DNA of 64,000 bases from JAJRRS01 sp965230275 (GTDB lineage Bacteria; Planctomycetota; Phycisphaerae; Phycisphaerales; Phycisphaeraceae). The stretch is from positions 2,666,001-2,730,000 of the forward strand of contig CBDDKO010000002.1 in NCBI GenBank assembly GCA_965230275.1, given 5' to 3'. The notes beneath the pieces were generated by a model that was given only the letters and a program-made list of their open reading frames with translations, did not search any database and was not told the origin of the DNA. How positions within the stretch are numbered: position 1 is the first letter of the stretch; each line of letters begins with the position of its first letter. The position numbers were made by a program, and so were the translations under genes. Positions 32,006-38,976 of this stretch are shown piece after piece.

Positions 32006-33043
32006 TTGCGTAGAAGTCAAAAACCCATAGTGATCGCAGCACGCACCAGCCCCTTGGCGCGTATCCAGGCCGAACGCGTCGGGCAGGCCCTGAATCGGCT
32101 GCACCCGAAGATCGAAGTGCGCTATCAGTTCGTGACCACACGCGGTGACGAATTGACCGAACAGCCGCTTTCAGGCTTCGGTGGCAGGGGTTTGTTTACG
32201 CGCGAGGTCGAGCAACTGCTTCTAAGCGGCAAGGCCGATCTGGCGGTGCACAGCCTCAAGGATATGCCCGTGGCGGATACGATCGGTCTGTGCCTGGCCG
32301 CCGTGCCGCGTCGCCACGATGTACGCGACTGCCTGGTCACGCCGGACGGGCTGGCTTCGATCTCAGACCTGCCGCAAGGTGCGAAAGTCGGGACAGCCAG
32401 CCCACGACGTGCCGCGCAGCTTCTCAAACTCCGCCCGGACCTGACCGTCGGCCTGCTCCGAGGCAACGTGCAGACCCGGATCGATCGGGTGCTAAACCCT
32501 GATGGTTCCAAGCAGTTCGACGCGACCCTGCTGGCCTATGCCGGGCTGGATCGGCTGGGGCTCAAGGACCTGACACAACACGCGATCGCTGTGGAAGACG
32601 TGATGCCCTCGGGCTGCCAGGGCGCTTTGGCCGTGCAATGCCGGGCCAACGACCATGTCACGCTCACCCGCTGCCTGCCGCTGAACAACCCAGAGACCTC
32701 CACCGCGGTCCACGCCGAGCGACAGGTGCTCGTGGGCCTGGGTGCCGATTGCAACAGTTCGATCGCCGTCCTCGCCGAGCAGGCCAAGCAGCCGCCGACC
32801 CCCGCCAAGCGTAACGCCGACGCTCACTGGTTCCGCCTGCGTGTCCGGGTCCTCTCCGGCGACGGCACGCAGTGCCTGGAGGTCGATGAGCAGGTCAAGA
32901 CCAAGGACCTGCGGCGTCTGGTCAAGCGTGTGGTCAAAGACCTCAAAGATCAAGGGGCTAAGGACTTACTGAAGTCCAGCCGGCCGATCGTCCCCCTGCC
33001 GCTCGCCGAATCGGCCCATGTCCCCCAGCCCGAGTTGGCCTAA
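32006..33043 (+). CDS. hemC: hydroxymethylbilane synthase
   Basis: 345 residues from the TTG at 32006 (GGGAG 9 nt upstream); longer starts at 31964 or 31877 add no family sequence. It polymerises four porphobilinogens into hydroxymethylbilane in tetrapyrrole synthesis. Family blocks: IVIAARTSPLARIQAERVG, FVTTRGDE, GRGLFTREVEQLLLSGKADLAVHSLKDMP, GTASPRRAAQL and LRGNVQTRIDRV. The dipyrromethane cofactor Cys is C249 in LGADCNSSIAV. A C-terminal basic/charged extension makes it about 30 residues longer than usual. No hemD is adjacent; tpiA follows after 171 nt. Confidence 0.95.
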   Translation: MRRSQKPIVIAARTSPLARIQAERVGQALNRLHPKIEVRYQFVTTRGDELTEQPLSGFGGRGLFTREVEQLLLSGKADLAVHSLKDMPVADTIGLCLAAVPRRHDVRDCLVTPDGLASISDLPQGAKVGTASPRRAAQLLKLRPDLTVGLLRGNVQTRIDRVLNPDGSKQFDATLLAYAGLDRLGLKDLTQHAIAVEDVMPSGCQGALAVQCRANDHVTLTRCLPLNNPETSTAVHAERQVLVGLGADCNSSIAVLAEQAKQPPTPAKRNADAHWFRLRVRVLSGDGTQCLEVDEQVKTKDLRRLVKRVVKDLKDQGAKDLLKSSRPIVPLPLAESAHVPQPELA

Positions 33044-33166
33044 GCCGCCATATGGCCGGGAGATGGGTGGCGTGGCCGTTTCCGGGCCCCAGCATCCCGA
33101 GCGGGTTCAGCTTTTTATCACAAGCCTTTATCCAGCCTTGGGCGCGTCGAGCCCCGCGTATTTCGC

Positions 33167-33172
33167 TATACT
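33167..33172 (+). promoter_or_regulatory. candidate -10 box of tpiA
   Basis: TATACT in GCTATACTTCACGG lies 43 nt upstream of the GTG start. The context resembles the GCTATA motif before hemC. The -35 is not clear. Confidence 0.4.
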
Positions 33173-33214
33173 TCACGGCTCGCACTTATTCACCCCTTAA
33201 TTCGGAGCCCTACT

Positions 33215-34003
33215 GTGGCAGCGCGGAAACCCTATGTCGGCGGTAACTGGAAGATGAACCTCAACGGCCAGCAGGCTGTGGAACTGGCCTCGCAGCTGGC
33301 CGAAGGCTTTACGGCCGGCGACCTGGTCGAAGCCACCGTCTGTCCCCCCTTCCCCTACCTCGAAAAGGTCGCCTCGGCCTTGTCTGCTAAAAACAGCCCC
33401 ATCAAGGTCGGCGCCCAGGACTTTTACACCCAGCCCAACGGCGCGTTCACCGGCGAAGTCAGCCTCGACATGCTCAAGGACGTCGGTGCCTCGGTCGTCC
33501 TGGTCGGCCACTCCGAACGCCGTCACGTCATCGGCGAGACCGATCCGCTGCTCAACGACAAGGTCCTCGCCGCCCTCGAAGCCGGCCTGGAAGTAATTTT
33601 GTGCATCGGTGAGAAAATCGAGCAACGTGAAGCCGGCAAGACCGACCACATTAATACGGGGCAGTTGGGCTACGGCCTGGCGGGTGTCACCACCGAGCAG
33701 ATGGCCAAGGTCACCATCGCCTACGAGCCCGTCTGGGCCATCGGCACCGGCAAGACCGCCACCCCGCAGGACGCGCAGGAAACCCACAAGGCCGTCCGCG
33801 ACGCGGTCGCCTTCCTCTACAACCAGACAATCGCCGACGCTGTCCGCATCCAGTACGGCGGGTCGTGCAAGCCCTCTAACGCCAACGAACTGTTCGCCCA
33901 GCCGGACATCGACGGCGGCCTGATCGGTGGCGCGGCGCTTAAGTCTGAAGACTTCCTCGGCATCCTCAAGGCCGCGGCCGACAACGCCGGCGTGCCCGCC
34001 TGA
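33215..34003 (+). CDS. tpiA: triosephosphate isomerase
   Basis: 262 residues from a GTG start with GGAG 7 nt upstream. It interconverts dihydroxyacetone phosphate and glyceraldehyde 3-phosphate in glycolysis/gluconeogenesis. Catalytic residues are visible: K13 in GGNWKMN, His in VLVGHSERR near residue 97 and Glu in AYEPVWAIGTG near residue 170. The phosphate-binding YGGSCKPSN and DGGLIGGAAL follow. The next genes are secG and yicC-type on the same strand; the tpiA-secG order is widespread in bacteria, supporting an operon. Confidence 0.98.
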   Translation: MAARKPYVGGNWKMNLNGQQAVELASQLAEGFTAGDLVEATVCPPFPYLEKVASALSAKNSPIKVGAQDFYTQPNGAFTGEVSLDMLKDVGASVVLVGHSERRHVIGETDPLLNDKVLAALEAGLEVILCIGEKIEQREAGKTDHINTGQLGYGLAGVTTEQMAKVTIAYEPVWAIGTGKTATPQDAQETHKAVRDAVAFLYNQTIADAVRIQYGGSCKPSNANELFAQPDIDGGLIGGAALKSEDFLGILKAAADNAGVPA

Positions 34004-34037
34004 TTGATATCGTTATCGCATCAATGAGAGTCGCTCA

Positions 34038-34484
34038 ATGCTTATCCTCGGCAACATCCTTGTTTCGGTCATGGGAACCCTGTTCGTCCTGACCTGTATC
34101 TTCATGATGCTCGTCATCCTGATCCAGAAGCCCAAGGGCGGCGGACTCAGCGGCGCGTTCGGCGGCGCCGGTGGTTCGGCTCAGGCCGCCTTCGGTGCCA
34201 AGACCGGCGACCTGCTCACCATGATCACCATCGGCTGCTTCGTCGCGTTCCTCGGCCTGGCGATCGGGCTGGTCTACGCCATCCGTGACGAGGTCACGCC
34301 CCCTGACACGTCGACAGTACAACAGACCAGCAACGCCAAGTCCGACGCTGATACCGACGATGCCACCACCGATGCCGAAGACGCCGGCGGTGGGTTGAAC
34401 GTATCCGACACGCCTGGTGAGGCCGATGTACCGACCGGGACACTTGACGACCAGGCCCCGGTTGAAACCGACACCCAACCCTGA
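34038..34484 (+). CDS. secG: protein translocase subunit SecG
   Basis: 148 residues. It has two membrane helices (about 5-27 and 57-79) joined by the SecG loop VILIQKPKGGGLSGAFGGAGG, the diagnostic family feature. SecG is the accessory membrane subunit of the SecYEG channel. A polar, Thr/Asp-rich tail of about 60 residues (TSTVQQTSNAKSDADTDDATTD..) makes it about twice the E. coli length, and it is expected in the periplasm or cytoplasm depending on topology. It starts 34 nt after tpiA and is followed after 23 nt by the YicC-type gene. Confidence 0.95.
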   Translation: MLILGNILVSVMGTLFVLTCIFMMLVILIQKPKGGGLSGAFGGAGGSAQAAFGAKTGDLLTMITIGCFVAFLGLAIGLVYAIRDEVTPPDTSTVQQTSNAKSDADTDDATTDAEDAGGGLNVSDTPGEADVPTGTLDDQAPVETDTQP

Positions 34485-34507
34485 GACGCGACACGCAGGA
34501 GGACGCC

Positions 34508-35404
34508 TTGATCCGTTCGATGACCGGCTTCGGTGACGCATCGACCCAGTCCGACGGCGTCCACTACAGCGTTGAGTTGCGCAGCCTGAACAACAAGTAC
34601 TTCAAGTGCGGTATCCGCCTGCCCGAGCTGTTCCAGGGCATGGAGGCCGAGCTCGAGGCCCAGCTGCGCAAGCGCGTCTCGCGTGGGTCGTTCACGCTGA
34701 CCGTCAAGTTCAAGGCCGGCGACGAACGCTCTATCTCGCGCGTCAACGAAGACGCGATCATGTCGTACCTGGATCACCTGGAAACCATCCACGCCAAGAT
34801 CCAGGACCGGGCGGTGCAGATCGACCTGACCCAGCTGATGGCCCTGCCCGGTGTGCTGCAGCCGGCCGAGGACGAAGCCGTCTTCATCGCCAAAGCGAAA
34901 CCCGTCGTCGCCATCCTCGTCGATGAGGCGATCGATCGCCTGCTGGCGATGCGTGCCACCGAAGGCAACACACTTGCCGAGGACCTGCTCAAGCACCTGG
35001 ACCAGGTGCAGGACCGGATGCAGCAGATCGGCAAGCGGGCCCCGCTGGTCATCGAGGAATACCAGGAACGGCTGCGGGCGCGCATGGACGAGCTGCTTTC
35101 CAAGGCGGAGCTCAAGGCCGACGAGGGGATGCTGATCCGCGAGGTCGCGGTGTTCGCCGAGCGCGCCGACATCAGTGAAGAAGTTTCAAGGATGGCGGGA
35201 CACGTCGAGCAGTTCCAGGAGATCATCCGCAACGGCAAGGACGACGAGCCCGTCGGCCGGACGATGGACTTCCTGGCCCAGGAGATGCTGCGGGAAGCCA
35301 ACACGATCGGCAGCAAGAGCAACGATGCGACGATCAGCCGGTCGATGATCGAGGCCAAGAGCGCGATCGACCGGATCAAGGAACAGGTCCAGAACGTCGA
35401 GTAA
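34508..35404 (+). CDS. YicC/YloC-family endoribonuclease
   Basis: 298 residues from a TTG start with AGGAGG about 5 nt upstream. The ends are diagnostic: N-terminal MIRSMTGFGDASTQSDG and VELRSLNNKYFK, and C-terminal GRTMDFLAQEMLREANTIGSKSND with I(S)xxxIEAKSAIDRIKEQVQNVE. YicC proteins are RNA-cleaving enzymes that influence small-RNA stability and stress responses. In many bacteria the gene precedes gmk; here it precedes a phosphotransferase. It lies in the tpiA-secG run and is probably co-transcribed. Confidence 0.95.
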   Translation: MIRSMTGFGDASTQSDGVHYSVELRSLNNKYFKCGIRLPELFQGMEAELEAQLRKRVSRGSFTLTVKFKAGDERSISRVNEDAIMSYLDHLETIHAKIQDRAVQIDLTQLMALPGVLQPAEDEAVFIAKAKPVVAILVDEAIDRLLAMRATEGNTLAEDLLKHLDQVQDRMQQIGKRAPLVIEEYQERLRARMDELLSKAELKADEGMLIREVAVFAERADISEEVSRMAGHVEQFQEIIRNGKDDEPVGRTMDFLAQEMLREANTIGSKSNDATISRSMIEAKSAIDRIKEQVQNVE

Positions 35405-35459
35405 CGATCCGGGCCCTGCCAAGAGACGAACCGCCCAACGGGGTGTGGGGTAGGTGGCC

Positions 35460-36623
35460 ATGACCGACGAGCAAAAACCGACACCGGCGGCTCATGCGAG
35501 CGCGGATGACGTGCAGTCGTCAGGCGGCAGCGTCTCGGGCCTGTCAGCGATCGGGAGTATTTCCGTCGACACCGAGGGCCGGCAGGTCTTCGCACCCGAC
35601 GAGTTAGCCATCGTCCTCTCGCATTACCGCATCGGCCTGATCAACACCATCAAGCAGTTCAAGCGCGGCTCGCGCAAAGCCCCGAAGCTGGTGATCCGCT
35701 CGGACATCGGGCTCTACCTGCTCAAGCGCCGCGCCCACGGCCGGGACGACCCGTTCAAGGTCGCGTTCACCCACGGTGTACAGCTGCGCTTGGCGGAACA
35801 AGGCTTCCCGCTGCCCAAGCTGATCGGGACGCGCCGAGAGAACAACTCGATGGTGCAGTACCAGGGCTCGGTCTACGAGCTGTTCGAGTTTGTGAAGGGT
35901 GATGTGTACGACAAGTCGCTCGCCGCGACCGAAGAGGCCGGCCGAACCCTGGCCCGGTTCCACAGCATGCTGGCGGACCACCAGCCACACTACCAGCCGC
36001 CCCGCGGCACCTACCACGCCGCATCGGCGGTCACTTCGGCCAAGAAAGGCCTGCCCGAAGCGCTCTGCCGGACGGTCAACGGCGAGCCGGCTGTGGACGA
36101 AGCGCAGGCCCATGAGATCACCCGGGAAGTCGACCACTATTACCGCTTGGCGGCGGACCGGGTCGAGGACCTGGGGCTGCGCGACTGGTCGGTGCAGATC
36201 GGGCACAGCGACTGGCACCCGGGCAATATGCTGTTCGACGGCCCGGGGGTCGTGGCGGTGATCGACTACGACTCGGCCAGGCTGATGCAGCGCGTCATTG
36301 ACGTGGCCAACGGGGCGCTACAATTCTCCGTGCTCAGGACACAGGACGAGATCACCCGCTGGCCCGACCACGCCGACGAAGATCGCTACCGCGCGTTCTT
36401 CAAGGGTTACGCCTCGATACCCCAGAGTAAACTCCGGGCGATCGAGCGGCAGGCGCTGCCCTGGCTGATGATCGAGGCGATGATCGCCGAGAGCGTGATC
36501 CCGATCTCCACGACCGGGCGTTTCGCGCAGATCAACGGCGTAGACTTCCTGCAGATGGTGCTGCGTAAGGTGCATTGGATCGAAGCGAATGCCACCAGGC
36601 TGATCGAGATGGCGGATGTTTGA
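35460..36623 (+). CDS. APH/CotS-like phosphotransferase
   Basis: 387 residues from the ATG at 35460 (GGGGTAGGTGG upstream); the GTG at 35454 is an alternative. A flexible N-terminus of about 45 residues is followed by the kinase fold: FKRGSRKAPKLVIRSDIGLYLLKRR (lysine strand), VYELFEFVKGD hinge, the catalytic IGHSDWHPGNMLFDG (HxDxxxxN) and VIDYDSAR (DxD). The family includes homoserine, choline and aminoglycoside kinases and CotS/HipA-like proteins; the substrate is unknown. It overlaps the following PDZ gene by 8 nt. Confidence 0.82.
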   Translation: MTDEQKPTPAAHASADDVQSSGGSVSGLSAIGSISVDTEGRQVFAPDELAIVLSHYRIGLINTIKQFKRGSRKAPKLVIRSDIGLYLLKRRAHGRDDPFKVAFTHGVQLRLAEQGFPLPKLIGTRRENNSMVQYQGSVYELFEFVKGDVYDKSLAATEEAGRTLARFHSMLADHQPHYQPPRGTYHAASAVTSAKKGLPEALCRTVNGEPAVDEAQAHEITREVDHYYRLAADRVEDLGLRDWSVQIGHSDWHPGNMLFDGPGVVAVIDYDSARLMQRVIDVANGALQFSVLRTQDEITRWPDHADEDRYRAFFKGYASIPQSKLRAIERQALPWLMIEAMIAESVIPISTTGRFAQINGVDFLQMVLRKVHWIEANATRLIEMADV

Positions 36624-37368
36624 AAACGTCGGTGACAACCTGACCGGTGCCCCCCGGCCTCGGCTGCCGATGCTGATGGCTGTCGCGTTGATTGTCTGTT
36701 GCTGCGTCTTTCCCGTGCACGCTGCCCGGGCCCAGGCGCAGGCAGACGCAGAGTTGCTTGCCGCACTCACCGATGAGGATTACGCGATCCGCCAGGCGCA
36801 GACCCGTGAACTTCTTAACGATGACGGGCTGACACCGGAGCGCATCGACCGGCTCTATATCGCCAGCACCACGGACGAGCAGCGTCACCGGCTGCTGCGT
36901 GTCGCACGTCACCATGTGATCCGTCGGATGATCGATGAGCGGTTCGCCGACATGGCCGGGGTCGGGTCGATGGGTTTGTCGCATCATGTGGTGCGTGTCA
37001 CCGGGCCGGACCAGCTGACGGAAGTCACGGGCGTGATGGTTGTGATGACGCTGTCGGGATTCCCAGCTCACGCATTGCTTGAGTCGGGCGACGTGATTAT
37101 CGAGTTCGCCGGGGAGACCTTCAAAGAGCGGATGGTGCCGACCGACTTCATCGACCTGATCCGGCGGCACCAGGTCAACGACACGATCGAGCTGGTCGTG
37201 ATGCGCCGGGGCAAGGCGGAGCGGATCGAGCTGACGCTGTGCCACGGCCAGGCGCTCGAGCAGGTCTACATCACCGGGGGCGTGACGATGAGCGAGCAGT
37301 ACCAGCGGGTGTGGACATCAGAGCGCCTGCGGATTGAGGCGTTGACCGCCTCGGATCAGCCGGAATAA
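36616..37368 (+). CDS. secreted PDZ-domain protein
   Basis: 250 residues, starting inside the kinase gene (8-nt overlap). A hydrophobic segment (LPMLMAVALIVCCCVFPVHAARAQA) is a signal peptide or anchor preceded by about 17 residues. After a helical region, residues about 140-205 match a PDZ fold (VTGVMVVMTLSGFPAHALLESGDVIIEFAGETF.. VNDTIELVVMRRGKAERIELTL). There is no protease domain, so it is probably a periplasmic adaptor. The family is otherwise not recognised. Coupling to the kinase gene suggests a joint role. Confidence 0.75.
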   Translation: MFENVGDNLTGAPRPRLPMLMAVALIVCCCVFPVHAARAQAQADAELLAALTDEDYAIRQAQTRELLNDDGLTPERIDRLYIASTTDEQRHRLLRVARHHVIRRMIDERFADMAGVGSMGLSHHVVRVTGPDQLTEVTGVMVVMTLSGFPAHALLESGDVIIEFAGETFKERMVPTDFIDLIRRHQVNDTIELVVMRRGKAERIELTLCHGQALEQVYITGGVTMSEQYQRVWTSERLRIEALTASDQPE

Positions 37369-37530
37369 CCGTCACAGCTTACCCAGCCTGCAACGCCTTC
37401 CGGGCTTCAGCTAAACGCGCCGCTTTTTCGTAACCTGCGGGTTGGCGTCCGTACGGGTTATATCGTCTGCTTGATCTGAAGGTCGCTTGGCCGGGGCCGG
37501 GCGCATGCCTGAAGATCAGGGAACCGACGG

Positions 37531-37716
37531 ATGAAAACGAAGCTGAACATCCTGGCTTGGGGGATCGCCACCATGGCGGTGGTCTACGCCGCGGTCGGCC
37601 CGGGCATGGGCGTGCTGTACGGCAATCCGCTGGGGTGCCTGGGCGTCGGGCTGATCGGCCTGGGCCTGTGCAAGGAAGGCCGACGCCGACTCGCCACCGT
37701 CAAGGCCGGCCGATAG
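37531..37716 (+). CDS. small membrane protein of unknown function
   Basis: 61 residues. It has two hydrophobic stretches rich in Gly (WGIATMAVVYAAVGPGMGVLYG and LGCLGVGLIGLGL) and a basic tail KEGRRRLATVKAGR (positive-inside anchor). AGGGAA lies 9 nt upstream. No family was recognised. The 162-nt space after the PDZ gene suggests independent expression. The palindromic repeat with the inserted IS begins 35 nt downstream. Confidence 0.55.
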   Translation: MKTKLNILAWGIATMAVVYAAVGPGMGVLYGNPLGCLGVGLIGLGLCKEGRRRLATVKAGR

Positions 37717-37768
37717 AGTCATCAACGAGATACTTCTGTACGACCCTATTCCGTCATCCCCGCGCAGG

Positions 37769-38744
37769 GGCTTTATGCAACCCCCTGCCTGATAACATGG
37801 TCGCGGGCCAGGCGGATCAGGATTTTGGCGGTGACGTAAGGCTCGACACGGCGGCCACGCACCCACGGCGGCAGGTGGGTCAGGCCGCCGCCGAAGTTGC
37901 AGAGGTTGGCGAAGCGCGTCTCGACGCTGCGACGGGTGCTAAGCAGTTGGCGGATGAACGGTGAAGGCGCACGCATCCGCTGGATCATGGCCACGCGGTG
38001 CGGGCTGTGCACGCGTGACTGGCCCAGCCCCTTGGCGTGGCGGAAGCGGCGCGGCGTCACCAGGACGCGCCCGGCCCCGGCGGCCTGGTCGTACAACGGG
38101 TTGGTCTCGTAGTTGGCGTCGGCCAGCAGGTAGCCCTCGCCCAGCTGTTCTTGTTCGATCATCTGTTTGGCGGCGACGCGTTCGTCGACGTTCATGGCGG
38201 TGACACGGTAGGCGACGGGGCGGTTATTCTCGGCATAAATCGCGTGGAGTTTGTAGCCCTTCTGGAACCCGCCGGCGCCACGGCCGATCGTCGCACGCCG
38301 GTCGACGCTGTGCTTGGCGACGGCCAACGGCTTGCCGTCGATACGCAGGGTCAGCGCGTGTTGTGTTTGAGGCTCGAGTCGATCCATCAGTTGATCGAGT
38401 GCCCGACGGGTTTCGGGCCGGGCCAGACGCCGGCTCATGGTCGACTGATCCGGCAACGCCGCCGGCGGCTTGACGCCGACCCAGTGACGACGGTCACACG
38501 CCCAATACACCGGCCGATCGTGCAGCACCGCCCAGAGGTAGACGCGGAGGATGCGTGCGGTGGGATGCACAAACCGCCTGCGTCGGACGTGGGTTGACAT
38601 GACGGTGAGTTGGGCCGTTAAGATGCTCCACAGTTCGCGTTCCATGCCGGTGACTCCTTCTCGGTAAGGTCGAGTAAGTGGTCCACCAGTATGGGCGCGA
38701 ACGCTTGTTAGCGCCAGCGGTTAGATAAAATGGCGCATAAAGCC
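37769..38744 (-). mobile_element. insertion sequence (IS4/IS5-like), 976 bp
   Basis: The ends are 10-nt perfect inverted repeats (GGCTTTATGC / GCATAAAGCC), flanked by the direct 6-nt repeat CGCAGG (37763-37768 and 38745-38750), a likely target duplication. It contains one transposase gene. The boundaries depend on the repeat reading; 6 nt is not the commonest duplication size for IS5 relatives. Confidence 0.75.
37773..38645 (-). CDS. DDE transposase, IS4/IS5-like
   Basis: 290 residues, apparently intact. DDE-type motifs are visible: first Asp in TLRIDGKPLAVAKHS, second Asp in GYLLADANYETN and Glu in STRRSVETRFANL; the GRGAGGFQKGYKLHAIY block is typical of IS4/IS5 relatives spread in planctomycetes. 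The TAA stop lies inside the left inverted repeat. About 100 nt separate the start from the right end and should hold the promoter. It cuts and pastes its IS. Confidence 0.88.
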   Translation of the reverse strand: MERELWSILTAQLTVMSTHVRRRRFVHPTARILRVYLWAVLHDRPVYWACDRRHWVGVKPPAALPDQSTMSRRLARPETRRALDQLMDRLEPQTQHALTLRIDGKPLAVAKHSVDRRATIGRGAGGFQKGYKLHAIYAENNRPVAYRVTAMNVDERVAAKQMIEQEQLGEGYLLADANYETNPLYDQAAGAGRVLVTPRRFRHAKGLGQSRVHSPHRVAMIQRMRAPSPFIRQLLSTRRSVETRFANLCNFGGGLTHLPPWVRGRRVEPYVTAKILIRLARDHVIRQGVA

Positions 38745-38837
38745 CGCAGGCGGGGACCCATGTCATTGAATCATATTGCAACGGGATTCCCGCCAGCGTG
38801 GAAATGACGGTCAACAGCCAGTTGTGGCAATAGGTTC

Positions 38838-38976
38838 CTAGAGCGTACTCAATCCAGATGTAGCGTATTGGGTGCCACACTATGACTGCGCAGCAGCAAA
38901 GTGTGTCGTTGCGAGCACACTTTGCCCTTCGGGACAAAGCATGGCACCCGCTACAGATGGATTCGTAACGCTCTAG
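38838..38976. repeat. 139-nt MITE-like palindrome with CTAG ends
   Basis: The tips are perfect inverted repeats CTAGAGCGT (38838-38846) and ACGCTCTAG (38968-38976). Inner arms also pair (GATGTAGCG..GGGTGCCA with TGGCACCCGCTACAGATG), and a central hairpin GCAAAGTGTG/CACACTTTGC is present. It overlaps the stop codon of the gene at 38973. The 327-nt gap 38646-38972 holds the IS end, repeat remnants and this element, and no gene. Confidence 0.8.

Larger units (their letters stand above)
37752..38815. repeat. palindromic MITE-like repeat split by an insertion sequence
   Basis: The left part CGTCATCCCCGCGCAGG (ends 37768) and the right part starting CGCAGGCGGGGACCCATGT (38745) up to ..TGGAAATGACGG rejoin, after removal of 37769-38744 and one CGCAGG, into an element homologous to 19705-19776. 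Confidence 0.7.
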
